Positions 34,521 through 43,754 of a stretch of DNA of 64,000 bases are shown here, one piece after another. Under the pieces are notes generated by a model. The model was not told where the DNA came from, did not search any database, and worked only from the letters and a program-made list of their open reading frames with translations. The DNA is from Microbispora catharanthi (GTDB lineage: Bacteria > Actinomycetota > Actinomycetes > Streptosporangiales > Streptosporangiaceae), in NCBI RefSeq assembly GCF_006334915.2, contig NZ_VDMA02000001.1, positions 1-64,000 on the forward strand. The letters are read 5' to 3'. Made by a program: the position numbers and the translations under genes. Position 1 is the first letter of the stretch. Every line of letters begins with the position of its first letter.

Positions 34521-34611
34521 GGCATGTCCTCAGGTGCCGGGCGCGGAGACGGGGGCGAGCCGCGGCCTCCGCGCCCTGTCGATGGGCCTGTCGATGGCGA
34601 GTCGTCGGGCG

Positions 34612-35946
34612 TCAGAAACCGGCCGCACCGGCGGCCTTGGCGAGCTGGGCGAACTGCTCCTGAGTGGTGGAGGCCACCTGCTCGGGCGTCAGGGTGCCGG
34701 TGATCATGTCGGCGAGGTTGATGTACAGGTCGGGGTTGGCCACGGCCAGGGCCTGCATGGAGCCGACGGCCTCGCCGAGGGAGTCGTGCACCTGTTGCAG
34801 CGCCTTGGGCACCGAGGCCGGGCTCGGCACGTCGGTCTCCAGGGAGACGGTGTTGCGGTCGGCGATGAAGTCCTTGTAGCCCGGGCCCATCCAGAACGAC
34901 AGGAGCTGGCGCGCGGCGGCCTCGCGCTTGGCGTCACCGGTCTTGAACGCCACCAGGGCGTTGGACTGGTCGGGGATGAAGGTGCCGACGTTGCCGCTGG
35001 GGGAGATCGGGAAGAAGCCGATCCTCTTGTCGAGGGTGGCGGTGTCGGCGGTGGCCTGGAGCTGGCCGAAGAAGGAGTTGACCTGCACCACCATGGCGGC
35101 CTTGCCGTCGAGCAGGGCCTTGCCCTGGTCCTCGAACCTGGCGGTCTTGATGTCCTTGTTGAACAGTCCCTCGTCGATCAGCGACTTGTACTTCTTGATC
35201 GCGTCGAGCACGACCGGGCTGGAGAAGGTCTCCTGGCCCTTGTTGATCTTGTCCCAGAGCCCGTCCTCGGCCGCGTCGGCGAGCTGGACCTGGACCCACC
35301 ACTGGGTGGCCCACCGGTCGCCGGCCATCTCGTAGAAGGGGGTGACGCCCTTGGCCTTGAGCGTGCGGGCCAGCTCGACCATCTCGTCGAAGGTCTTCGG
35401 GGTCTCGGTGATCCCGTTGGCCTCGAAGACCTCCTTGTTGTAGTAGACGCCCTCGACGGCCGGGCTGGTGACCAGTGCGGCGTACCGCGTGCCGTTCAGA
35501 ATCCCGGTGATGTCCTTGAGCTGAGGCGCGAGCTTGGACAGCCAGGGGGCCTGGTCAAGCGGCTGCAGGTTCGTCTTGGCGTTGAGGGCCGTGAGCATGG
35601 AGGCGGTCGGCTGCCAGAACGCCAGGTCGGGCTTGTCCCCGGTCGCGACCTTGGTCTGCACGCCCTGCTCGTACGGGTCGGGAATGGTGACGATCTCGAC
35701 CTTCGCGCCCGTGGCCTTGCCGAACGCGTCGACGACCTGCTTGGGGACGGTGTTGCTGTTCTGTGCGGCCCAGATCGTCAGGGTGACGCCGTCGAGCTTG
35801 GCCGTCGGCTCCGCCCAGCCGGCGGCGGTCGCGTCGCCCGCGGTGCCGCCGGTGGCGTCCGTGGAGGGGTCCACAGAGGGGTCGCTGCAGGCCGCGGCGC
35901 CCGCGGCGAGTACGGCGACGACCGCCAGGGTCTGCCATTTCTTCAT
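34612..35946 (-). CDS. Sugar-binding lipoprotein of ABC transporter
   Basis: 444 residues with lipoprotein signal VVAVLAAGAAACSDPSVDPS (lipobox Cys20), then a Ser/Thr/Gly linker and a type-1 extracellular binding-protein fold (VTLTIWAAQNSNTVPKQVVD, GVYYNKEVFEANGITETPKT, AAARQLLSFWMGPGYKDFI). It would capture an oligosaccharide outside the membrane for the two permeases downstream. Lies 78 bp after the GH36 gene on the same strand, so transcription can start from the LacI-controlled promoter at ~38.3 kb or from this gap. Confidence 0.88.
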   Translation of the reverse strand: MKKWQTLAVVAVLAAGAAACSDPSVDPSTDATGGTAGDATAAGWAEPTAKLDGVTLTIWAAQNSNTVPKQVVDAFGKATGAKVEIVTIPDPYEQGVQTKVATGDKPDLAFWQPTASMLTALNAKTNLQPLDQAPWLSKLAPQLKDITGILNGTRYAALVTSPAVEGVYYNKEVFEANGITETPKTFDEMVELARTLKAKGVTPFYEMAGDRWATQWWVQVQLADAAEDGLWDKINKGQETFSSPVVLDAIKKYKSLIDEGLFNKDIKTARFEDQGKALLDGKAAMVVQVNSFFGQLQATADTATLDKRIGFFPISPSGNVGTFIPDQSNALVAFKTGDAKREAAARQLLSFWMGPGYKDFIADRNTVSLETDVPSPASVPKALQQVHDSLGEAVGSMQALAVANPDLYINLADMITGTLTPEQVASTTQEQFAQLAKAAGAAGF

Positions 35947-36024
35947 GGTTTCGATCTTTCTCCTGGGGGGCGCCCGGACCGCAGGCCCGGGATTTTAGAG
36001 CAGAAGGAATTAATCGGGCGAAAG

Positions 36025-38205
36025 TTATGAGACGGGTGAAATGCGAAAGATGCGGGCAGAAGGGCCGGAAACCGGCTTGGTGAGGACGAGCCGGCCCGTC
36101 TCCTGGTCCCACTCCCCGTCCCAGGCGGGCAGGTGGCGGGGGTAGACGACCTCGACGTCGATCCGGCGTCCGGCGAGGTGGGGGAGGGACAGCGAGGCCG
36201 TCGCCCGCTCGTCCGCGCGGCACCAGACCCCCACGTACGTGTGGTCCGGCGTGGTCAGGCCGAGGCTGAGCCAGGGATCGGCCCAGCCCGGAAGCCCCAA
36301 CGGCCAGACGGGGACGGCCGCGGCCAGGTCGGTGCGGATGTCCCGGTAGGCGGCGACGGCCGCCCTGACCGCCTGGCGCTGCGCACCGGTCATGGTGGGC
36401 AGGTGGCCGGACAGGTAGAGGCGGCCCAGCATGCCGGTGCACAGGCTGTAGGCGACCCGCTCGTCGTCCATGTACGGCTGGGGGTAGGCCCAGCTCGCCG
36501 ACTGCTCCGGCAGGACGGACAGGGGAGCGGCCACCGCGATCGGGGGATAGAGCAGGGGGTCCTGCTGGTCGCTGGTGGACTGGAGCTGCATGCGCGACAG
36601 CAGGGCGTAGTCCATGCGCATCGCGCCGGAGGCGCAGTTCTCCAGGATCAGGTCCGGATGGCGGTCGAGGACCGCCTCCAGCCACGCCAGGTGGGCCCGG
36701 TTGCAGGCGAGCAGCCCCGCGCCAGGGCTCGCGGCGTCCACGTCGGTGCCCGCGCCGGGGTCGATGTTGTAGTCGAGCTTGAAGTAGCCCACGCCGAGCT
36801 GCTCCACGAGCCGGTCGACGACCTCGTCGAGATGGGCGACGGCGGCCGGGTGGCGCAGGTCGAGGTGATAGCGGCCGTGCTCCACGATCCTCGTGCCGCC
36901 CCGCTGCAGGAACGCCTCGGCGGGCAGCTTGTCGGCCATCGGGCTGCGCACGCCGATCACCTCGGGCTCCAGCCACAGGCCCGGGACCATGCCGCGCCCC
37001 CTGATGTGGGAGAGGACCTCCTCGATGCCCCCCGGGAAGCGCGTCTGGGACGGCTGCCACTCGCCCACGCTGTCCCACCAGTCGCCGTCGTCGTCGTACC
37101 AGCCGGCGTCGACGCAGAACACCTCGGCGCCCGCCTCGGCTGCGGCGTCGATCAGCGGGATCAGCTTCGCGGTCGTCGGGTCGCCCATGAGGGTGTTCAT
37201 GTAGTCGTTGAACACGACGGGCAGGCGGGCCAGGTCCTGATGGGGGCGCACCAGGGCGCGGCGGTGGGCGGTCAGGGCGGCCGCCGCGCCGGGCAAGGCA
37301 TCGGAGGCGCCGCGCGACGCACCGGAGGCGTGTAGCCCGCCGAAGACGTCGTGCAGCCGGCCGGAGGCTCCGTGCGGCCCGCCGGAGGAGACGGCCACCG
37401 ACGCCGGGACCGTGGTGAACGACTCGCCGGGGGCGAGGACGGTGTGCCACTGGTGGTCGATGTCGGTGGGGCCGAGCAGTGCGACGTAGGCGCCGTCCCT
37501 GCGCTCGCCGACCTCCCATCGCCACGGGCCGTTGTGCTCGACCTGCCACAGCCACGCCCGGCCCGAGTCCGGGTCGAGCAGGCCCGCCGTGGGCAGGTGC
37601 TGCCCCGTCGACCAGGTGCCCGTGCTGGTGACCGCCAGGCGGCCCCGGCCGTCCTGGCCGTGCAGCGGCAGGTTGAGGTCCGCCATCTCCTCGCGCAGCG
37701 GCCGTACGCGCCAGCGGCTCTCGCCCAGCCACTCGCTGTCGGCGCGCACGACCTGCAGCCCGCCGGCCGAGCCGGCCGGGAACCCGGCGGCGAACGAGGT
37801 CACGCCCAGCACGACCGCCTCTGCGGTGCCGCGGTTGGCGATCGTCGTCCAGGACTGTACGGCCGGCACGCCCTCGGCCGAGCGCAGGTGCGCGTGCGCC
37901 TCCAGGCCGGTCTGCTCGTCCCGCAGGGTGACCCGCAGCTCGTGCCACTGCCCGTCGCGGACCTGCTCGGCCCCTACGTAGGTGAAACGGCGGCCGACGG
38001 CGGTGTCGGAGAAGCGGTGGGAGGCCCGCGCCCGTCCCTGACCGGCCGTCAGCACCTCCACGAGAGGCTGCGCGGGCGGCCTCGGCCCCGGATCGCCCGC
38101 GCCCAGTTCGCGGATGCTCACCACACCGTCGGGTGATATGGCGATCACCACCCGAAGTGCCGAGTGCCCCCACACCAGGCTGGTCTCGGTGTGCCGTGAG
38201 TTCAC
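36025..38205 (-). CDS. GH36 alpha-galactosidase
   Basis: 726 residues, no signal peptide, so cytoplasmic. N-terminal beta-sandwich, then a TIM barrel with VFCVDAGWYDDDGDWWDSVG, nucleophile Asp in GVGYFKLDYNIDPG, and ILENCASGAMRMDYALLSRM followed by the acid/base Asp in STSDQQDP. These are GH36/clan-D features; the enzyme should hydrolyse alpha-galactosides taken up by the adjacent transporter. GTG 38205 has AGGAGA seven bases upstream. Two LacI-type palindromes lie 124-167 bp upstream. Confidence 0.88.
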   Translation of the reverse strand: MNSRHTETSLVWGHSALRVVIAISPDGVVSIRELGAGDPGPRPPAQPLVEVLTAGQGRARASHRFSDTAVGRRFTYVGAEQVRDGQWHELRVTLRDEQTGLEAHAHLRSAEGVPAVQSWTTIANRGTAEAVVLGVTSFAAGFPAGSAGGLQVVRADSEWLGESRWRVRPLREEMADLNLPLHGQDGRGRLAVTSTGTWSTGQHLPTAGLLDPDSGRAWLWQVEHNGPWRWEVGERRDGAYVALLGPTDIDHQWHTVLAPGESFTTVPASVAVSSGGPHGASGRLHDVFGGLHASGASRGASDALPGAAAALTAHRRALVRPHQDLARLPVVFNDYMNTLMGDPTTAKLIPLIDAAAEAGAEVFCVDAGWYDDDGDWWDSVGEWQPSQTRFPGGIEEVLSHIRGRGMVPGLWLEPEVIGVRSPMADKLPAEAFLQRGGTRIVEHGRYHLDLRHPAAVAHLDEVVDRLVEQLGVGYFKLDYNIDPGAGTDVDAASPGAGLLACNRAHLAWLEAVLDRHPDLILENCASGAMRMDYALLSRMQLQSTSDQQDPLLYPPIAVAAPLSVLPEQSASWAYPQPYMDDERVAYSLCTGMLGRLYLSGHLPTMTGAQRQAVRAAVAAYRDIRTDLAAAVPVWPLGLPGWADPWLSLGLTTPDHTYVGVWCRADERATASLSLPHLAGRRIDVEVVYPRHLPAWDGEWDQETGRLVLTKPVSGPSARIFRISPVS

Positions 38206-38328
38206 CTGCGTCTCCTGACGGTCGAGCCGGGTTCTCCGGCGGTCATGGCGGCGTGCGGGCCGTGACGGTGACCCTCGCGAGGAGAACGGCCTGGGCGGCG
38301 GGAGCCCGGGCGTTGTTCCTTGCATGCA

Positions 38329-38372
38329 TGTGACCGGTCACATCCGCACGAATGTGAGTGTGACCGGTCACA
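38329..38372. promoter_or_regulatory. Pair of LacI-family operators upstream of GH36 gene
   Basis: TGTGACCGGTCACA occurs twice as a perfect 14-bp palindrome, at 38329-38342 and 38359-38372, centres 30 bp apart (about three helical turns). This is the CG-centred palindrome type bound by LacI/GalR proteins. They lie in the 190-bp gap between the LacI gene (38516, same strand) and GH36 gene, ideally placed to repress the alpha-galactosidase and transporter genes. Confidence 0.85.
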
Positions 38373-38456
38373 CGATCGAGGGGAAGGCTCCGTTACGTTG
38401 TTGTTAATAACATCCGGCGGCGCACCAGGATCGGCCGTTGGCCGCCCCAGCACCCC

Positions 38457-38484
38457 CACGGCCCCGTGAGCTCTGGGGGCCGTG
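38457..38484 (-). terminator. Terminator of the LacI gene
   Basis: CACGGCCCC (38457-38465) pairs with GGGGCCGTG (38476-38484) across a 10-nt loop, 32 bp after the LacI stop on the minus strand. No T tract. Confidence 0.6.
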
Positions 38485-38515
38485 ACCGTGGGTTACCGCG
38501 CGCCGCGGATGCGGC

Positions 38516-39562
38516 TCACGCGCGCGGAGGCGCCGTGGACTCGCGCACCACCAGCCGCGGCGGCGTCAGCGACACCGCGGGCTGAGGCGCCCCGGCGAGC
38601 TCGGCCAGCACCGCCGCCACCGTGGCGCGGCCCAGCCCGGCGAAGTCCATCTCCACTGTCGTGAGCGCCGGCGTCCAATACTCCGAGCCGGGCACCCCGT
38701 CGAAGCCCACGATGCTCACGTCGCCCGGCACGTCCTTGCCCGCCTCGAACAGCGCGCGGCGCACCGCCAAGGCGATGTCGTCGTTGCCGCACAGAATCGC
38801 GGTCACGCCGGGGTCGGCGGCCAGGACCCGTCCCGCCTCGTACGCCGATCGCACGTCCCAGCCCGCCGGCACCACCGGAGGGACCGCCGCTCCGGCTTCG
38901 GCCAGCGCACGGCGCCAGCCCGCCTGACGTCCGCTGTGCTCCGACTCCGAGGGGATCGCCACGTGATGGACGGTCCGGTGTCCCAGGGCCAGCAGGTGCC
39001 GTGTCGCCTCGGCCGACGCCTGCTGCTCGTCCAGGCAGATCGCGGGCCGCGCCACACCGCGCACGCCCGGCTCGATGGCGGCCGCCGCGGGCAGGGACTC
39101 GGGGAGCGCGTGCAGCACCGCGATGCCGGCCGCGTCGAACGCGATCACGATCACACCCCCGGCGCTCGGATCGCTGACGTAGTCGGCGGCGTTGCGCACG
39201 TCGCCCTCGCGGTCCGACTCGACCACCCGCACCCCGACGGCCAGGCCCTCGACCCGGGCCGCCTCCTCGATTCCCTGCAGGGTCGAGGCGTAGCCGTACA
39301 GCATGGTGTCGGAGGTGACCACCGTCACGCCCCGCGCCCGCCCCGTCCCCAGCGCCCGGGCCACCCGGTTGGGCCGGTACTGCAGCCGTTCGATGACCTC
39401 CATGACGGTCCGCCGCGTATCGGCGCTCACCTTGGGTGAGGCGTTGAGCACCCGGGACACCGTCTGCCTGGACACGCCCGCCGCCGCCGCGACGTCGCGG
39501 ATGCTCGGCACCGTCTCCCGGCCGGGACGCGGCGAGGGCACCTCAACAGGGGTTTCGTTCAC
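38516..39562 (-). CDS. LacI/GalR-family transcriptional repressor
   Basis: 348 residues from GTG 39562. HTH: IRDVAAAAGVSRQTVSRVLN with the hinge YRPNRVARALGTGRARGVTV, followed by a periplasmic-binding-like effector domain (AGGVIVIAFDAAGIAVLHAL, VSIVGFDGVPGSEYWTPALT). An in-frame ATG at 39598 would add 12 residues. It overlaps the upstream membrane-protein gene by 20-56 nt. The adjacent double palindrome and sugar genes make it the likely galactoside-responsive repressor of the locus. Confidence 0.88.
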   Translation of the reverse strand: MNETPVEVPSPRPGRETVPSIRDVAAAAGVSRQTVSRVLNASPKVSADTRRTVMEVIERLQYRPNRVARALGTGRARGVTVVTSDTMLYGYASTLQGIEEAARVEGLAVGVRVVESDREGDVRNAADYVSDPSAGGVIVIAFDAAGIAVLHALPESLPAAAAIEPGVRGVARPAICLDEQQASAEATRHLLALGHRTVHHVAIPSESEHSGRQAGWRRALAEAGAAVPPVVPAGWDVRSAYEAGRVLAADPGVTAILCGNDDIALAVRRALFEAGKDVPGDVSIVGFDGVPGSEYWTPALTTVEMDFAGLGRATVAAVLAELAGAPQPAVSLTPPRLVVRESTAPPRA

Positions 39563-40208
39563 GCCCCCATCGTGATCGGTCTGCCGAGCCGGGGTCAAAA
39601 CCGCCGTCCGGATCGAGCGGTCCCGAGCCCCCGGCCTCCCCCTCCGGCAGGACGTCCTCCGGCCGCAGGGCGAGTAGCAGGCCGAGCATCGTGTATCCCA
39701 CGAACAGGTGACCGCCGCCGACCCACCGGGGCGCCCCGCCCCCGAGCAGCACGTACGCGGGGACGGTGACGACGGCCCAGCTCTCGGCGACCAGAGGCCA
39801 CCAGCGCAGCACGCCCCTCCAGCGGCGGGCCGGCAGGAGCTTGACGCTGATCACGAACATGCCGAACATCGACAGCGGCCAGAACAGGTCGAGCACGCCG
39901 AGCAACACGCCGTCGCCCGCCGCCTCGGGCAGGATCGCGTGCAGCAGCGACCACACGCTCGCCAGGGCGAGCAGCACGGCCTCGATCCTCAGCATGATCA
40001 CACTGGTCCGCGAGGTGCCCGTGGCGCCGGTCCGCGACTGCACGGTGAGCAGGCCGAACAGGCCGATCTGGAAGGCCAGCCCGCCCAGGTCGGCGATCCG
40101 TCCGAGCGTCCCGCCCGCGCTGACCGCGGCGCTGCCCGCGCTGCGGCTGGTGGCGCCCGTGTCCGTGCTCAGCCGGCACGGAGGAGTGCCGCTTCCGCCC
40201 GAGATCAC
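39543..40208 (-). CDS. Integral membrane protein, possibly N-terminally altered
   Basis: 221 residues, five to six hydrophobic segments (LGGLAFQIGLFGLLTVQSR, LDLFWPLSMFGMFVISVKLL, ESWAVVTVPAYVLLGGGAP, HLFVGYTMLGLLLALRPED). The GTG start at 40208 has no clear ribosome site, and upstream lies a patch of gene scraps, so the true N-terminus is uncertain. Its 3' end overlaps the LacI gene start. No family recognised; a scaffold of DUF4386-like or similar actinobacterial membrane proteins is possible. Confidence 0.5.
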   Translation of the reverse strand: MISGGSGTPPCRLSTDTGATSRSAGSAAVSAGGTLGRIADLGGLAFQIGLFGLLTVQSRTGATGTSRTSVIMLRIEAVLLALASVWSLLHAILPEAAGDGVLLGVLDLFWPLSMFGMFVISVKLLPARRWRGVLRWWPLVAESWAVVTVPAYVLLGGGAPRWVGGGHLFVGYTMLGLLLALRPEDVLPEGEAGGSGPLDPDGGFDPGSADRSRWGRERNPC

Positions 40209-40345
40209 CCGGCTGGCGCTCGACCCGGTCGCCGGATCTGCGCTCTGCGGTCGGCGTCGCCGGGACCGCCGGACGCCGCGGCGCGGTAGCGGTGCACCGT
40301 CACCGCGAACGGCACGACCAGGCTCACCACCACCACCGCCGCCGA
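40209..40345 (-). pseudogene. Possible C-terminal scrap of a membrane protein
   Basis: The minus strand reads VVVVSLVVPFAVTVHRYRA followed by a polar tail, like the last helix and cytoplasmic end of a membrane protein. It is cut by the response-regulator scrap on its upstream side. Weak evidence. Confidence 0.3.
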
Positions 40346-40480
40346 GGCGGGGGCTACCTGCTGAAGGGGGCGAACCAGGCCGAGATCCTGCGGGCCGTCA
40401 CCGCGGTCGCCCACGGGGAGGCCATCATCCGGGCCCGGGACGCGGGGCTCGGCCGTGGACAGGGCGGCAGCCGGCCCTGA
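40346..40480 (+). pseudogene. Fragment of a NarL/LuxR-type response regulator
   Basis: GYLLKGANQAEILRAVTAVA and HGEAII are the alpha4-beta5-alpha5 end of a NarL-type receiver domain, where K in YLLK is the conserved switch lysine. The N-terminal receiver part and the LuxR HTH are both missing; the frame ends at TGA 40480. Possibly the decayed partner of a kinase like that at 22772, although the distance makes this speculative. Confidence 0.65.
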
Positions 40481-40511
40481 CGACGGCCGCGAACGCCTGT
40501 AGTCTCGGCGC

Positions 40512-41396
40512 GTGCGGCACGAGTCACCGGACGGGGGTGCGGGCCTGCGCCGGCATCTGCCGGACGGCGGGACCCGGCCCGGCCATCGGCTGCGGTTCGG
40601 CTCCGGCGCGGCGGGCATCGAGCGGCTGGAGGCGTCGCTCGTCGGCGAGGGGTTCGCCACGCACCGCCACGACACGTACGCGATCGGGATGACGCTGCGG
40701 GGCGTGCAGACGTTCCGCTACCGCGGTGAGCTGCGGCACTGCCTGCCGGGGGAGTGGCACGTCCTGCATCCCGACGAGCCGCACGACGGTGTGGCGGGCA
40801 CCGACGAGGGGTTCGGCTACCGGATCATCTACCTCGACCCCTCCCTCGTCCAGGAGGCGCTGGGCGGGGCGCCGCTGCCGTTCGTCGCCGACCCCGTGAT
40901 CGGGCGGCGCGACGCCGACCCCGCACTCGTGGCGTGCCTGCGGGACATCGACGAGCCGCTGGACGAGGTCGAACGGCTGACGCTCACGCTTCGGGTGGTC
41001 CACACGCTCGTGCGGCACTCCTCCGTGCGCAACTCCTCCGCGGGGAGTTCCGCACGGCCGGGCGCGCGGGCTCCGCTGGCGCTGGAGGCGCTGGCCGCCG
41101 TGCGCGACCTGATCGCCGACGACCCGACGGTGCGGCACACGCTCGCGGAGTTCGAGCAGGTCTCGGGCCTGGACCGGTGGACGGTCGCGCGCCGGTTCCG
41201 CGTCGCGTTCGGCACCAGCCCGACCCGCTTCCGCACGATGCGGCAACTCGACCTGGCCCGGCGGCTGCTGCGCGAGGGCGTGCCCCTGGCGGAGGCGGCG
41301 CAGCTCGCCGGTTTCGCCGACCAGGCCCACATGTCGCGCATGTTCAAACGGGCCTACGGCCTCACGCCCGCCCGCTGGACCGCCGCGCTCGCATGA
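40512..41396 (+). CDS. AraC-family transcriptional regulator
   Basis: 294 residues from GTG 40512. A cupin-type sensory half (GFATHRHDTYAIGMTLRGVQ, EWHVLHPDEPHDG) is followed by a Ser/Arg linker and two HTH motifs (FEQVSGLDRWTVARRFRVAF, LAGFADQAHMSRMFKRAYGL). Typical of the AraC group that binds an aromatic or small effector. No target operon can be assigned; the P-loop kinase gene downstream is 197 bp away. Confidence 0.88.
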   Translation: MRHESPDGGAGLRRHLPDGGTRPGHRLRFGSGAAGIERLEASLVGEGFATHRHDTYAIGMTLRGVQTFRYRGELRHCLPGEWHVLHPDEPHDGVAGTDEGFGYRIIYLDPSLVQEALGGAPLPFVADPVIGRRDADPALVACLRDIDEPLDEVERLTLTLRVVHTLVRHSSVRNSSAGSSARPGARAPLALEALAAVRDLIADDPTVRHTLAEFEQVSGLDRWTVARRFRVAFGTSPTRFRTMRQLDLARRLLREGVPLAEAAQLAGFADQAHMSRMFKRAYGLTPARWTAALA

Positions 41397-41592
41397 CGAC
41401 CGTCCGGCCGCGTGCGCCTGGGCTCGAGACGCCTGATGCGCCGCCACGTACCGCCATTCGGGTAAGGCTCGCCGAGGTCACCGGCCTGCTGGGCCGGCGA
41501 CCGCCACCGGTGGACGGCGGGTCAGACCTCGGTTGTGCACCGGGCGTTCGTCCTCGACGTCCACCGGGCAGGCACTCGACAGGAGCTGACGA

Positions 41593-42261
41593 ATGCACTC
41601 TGCACCGCACGAAGGCGCTTCTCCCAGCGTTTGGAGGGAACGGTTGCGCCACGTCTACTGGATCGGCGGCGGCAGCGGGTCCGGAAAATCCACCATCGCC
41701 CGACGCATCGCCGACCGGTACGGGATGCGCCTCTACGATACCGACGCGGTCATGCCCGACCACGCCCGCCGCATGCCCGTGGAACAAGCTCCTTACCTGG
41801 GCAGGTTCGCTGCCATGGACATGGACGAACGCTGGGTGGCCAGAAGTCCGCGCGAAATGCTCGAAACCTTCCACTGGTTCCACGGCGAAGGATTCACGCT
41901 GATCGTCGAAGACCTTCTCGCCCTCCCCACCGACCTGCCGGTGGTCGCCGAGGGATTCCGGCTGCTGCCCGGCCTCGTCCAACCCCTGCTCGCCGAAGTG
42001 CGCCATGCCGTGTGGCTGCTGCCGACTCCCCGGTTCCGCCGGGCGGTGTTCGACAGCCGCGGCGGACCGGCATGGGGATTCCTCGCCAAGACCGGTGACC
42101 CGCAGCGGGCGCTGCGGAACCTGCTCCAGCGCGACGCACTGTTCACCGACCGGCTCACCGAGCAGACCCGGCATCTCGGCCTCTACGGGCTCAGGGTGGC
42201 TTCCGGGAGCAACGAGGAAGATCTCGCACGGCGGGTCTCCGCGGTGTTCGGTCTTGAGTGA
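41593..42261 (+). CDS. P-loop small-molecule kinase-like protein
   Basis: 222 residues. Walker A VYWIGGGSGSGKSTIARRIA, DTDAVMPDHARRM as a substrate-binding Asp motif, and a lid-like Arg-rich segment (LPTPRFRRAVFDSRGGPAWG). The layout resembles the adenylate/shikimate-kinase-like AAA_18 families often annotated as hypothetical in actinobacteria. AGGAG lies eight bases before ATG 41593. Substrate unknown. Confidence 0.7.
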   Translation: MHSAPHEGASPSVWRERLRHVYWIGGGSGSGKSTIARRIADRYGMRLYDTDAVMPDHARRMPVEQAPYLGRFAAMDMDERWVARSPREMLETFHWFHGEGFTLIVEDLLALPTDLPVVAEGFRLLPGLVQPLLAEVRHAVWLLPTPRFRRAVFDSRGGPAWGFLAKTGDPQRALRNLLQRDALFTDRLTEQTRHLGLYGLRVASGSNEEDLARRVSAVFGLE

Positions 42262-42719
42262 TAGTTCGGTCCTTAGTAAGTAGGTGGTCACGCCTCGCGC
42301 ATCCGCGAGGGGCAGCGTAGGCGACCACGTCCGGGGGCGTAGACAAGGCCTGCGGCGCCCGGGCGCGTCCGCGAAGAGTCGGCGCGCGAACGTGCCCGCG
42401 GCGGGCTCGCCCACCGCGAAGGTCGGCCACCTGCCGCAAGAGCCCGAACGGCGGCATCACAGGCCACGCAGCAAATGACCCTGACCGCCGCCTGCGGCCG
42501 AGGCGCACCCGGCGGCTCCAGGCCGGCAGTCTTCGCGGCCGGCTCGTGCTCACCTTCAGACATCGCCCACCCACACATCAAGGGAGTAGTCGTGTCCGCA
42601 CGTTTCGCAGAGAAGTCATCCTGATCATCGGTGCCACCCTCGGTATGGGCGGTGCCGCCGCCGAGCTGCGTTCCGCGGTTGCTTCACTGAGCCATTTTCG
42701 CTGTGCTTCTGTTCGCGGG
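42262..42719. other. Gene-poor stretch with remnants
   Basis: No ORF here looks like a real gene. A hairpin CCTCGCG…CGCGAGG near 42294-42313 may end the kinase transcript. A plus-strand phrase VILIIGATLGMGGAA at ~42617 could be a leftover of a membrane or dehydrogenase gene. Otherwise nothing recognisable. Confidence 0.4.
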
Positions 42720-43557
42720 TCAGATGCTGCGGTGGCTGCGCACAGCGGTTTCGAGCTGAGACAGCTGGGGCGCGAGCGCGGCGTCGACGGCGAGCGGATC
42801 ACTGGCGTGCAGCCGCTGCATGGCTCGCCGGGTGGACAGGCTGGTGTTGATCTCGTGCTCGCCGCGGCCGAGCGCGTCGAGCAGGTCGGTCACCACCTCT
42901 TCGACCGGGCGGCGGCCGAAACCCAGGTCCTCCCCCGCGGTCGAGCTGTCCATCATCGCCGTGGCCGTGGCCCCGGGATACCAGGTGGCGACGTGAACGC
43001 CGGTGCCGTGAAGCTCCCGGCGCAGCGCGTGGCCAAACGCGGCCAGGCCCGCATGCCATGCCGCTGGCGATACCCAGCACGATGCTGTCGCGCCGCCGGC
43101 CGAGGCCGCCCAGGTCGGCGGAGCGCTCGGACTGGGCGGCCGCGCGCAGATCGGGCACCAAGGCGCGCGTGAGCAGGATCGGCGCGGTCAAGTTGAGACC
43201 CACCATCGCCCGCACATCCGCTACATCGCAGTCTTCTAGCCGGCCCGCGCGCACGTTCCCGGAATTGTTGATCAACAAATCGACCCTGCCCAGCAGCGTG
43301 CGCGCAGTGTCGGCGACCTTTTCCTCGGCCCCCTCGGCGGTGATGTCGGCGGCCAGCACTTCGGCTGCGCCGCCGGCCCGCACCACCGCCGAGGCGGTCT
43401 CCCGCAACGCCTGCTCGCGGCGCCCCACCAGCAGCAACCGGGCGCCGCGCCGGCCGAACTGTTCGGCCAGCGCGCGGCCGATCCCACTCCCCGCCCCGGT
43501 AATCACGCCAGACCGGTTGGTCATGTCAACAGGCAGCGGTGTCTCGGTCTGGGTCAT
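42720..43557 (-). pseudogene. Short-chain dehydrogenase, frameshifted with active-site deletion
   Basis: The N-terminal part is a good SDR: GVITGAGSGIGRALAEQFGR, LLINNSGNVRAGRLED and IVLGIASGM. At about 43070-43060 the frame breaks; in the next frame the protein continues AFGHALRRELHGTGVHVATW, then TATAMMDSSTAGEDLG to a stop at 42720. The YxxxK catalytic block that should sit between is absent, so a short deletion with frame change has removed it. The gene faces the ArsR gene at 43821, with two ArsR-type operators between. Enzyme activity must be lost. Confidence 0.8.
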
Positions 43558-43754
43558 GTGCGCTCCTTGGCATTGTGCGGGCCCGTTTCACTTCTGGTCG
43601 GAGCCCGGGAAAGACGGCAGCTGGTCGCCGGCCACGGCCGCTGCCTGGCACGCCGCAAATCGGGATCAGGTAACCCGCCCCGTCAGCCACCTGATAGGCG
43701 ACCGTCGCTGACGGCGTGCAGGCGGCTGAGCAACAGCAGCCCCCTGGCCGTCAC

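Noticed and set aside
42288-42581. Minus-strand 97-codon open frame
   Set aside because: No ribosome site, biased Arg/Ala/Pro composition, no family pattern; probably chance.
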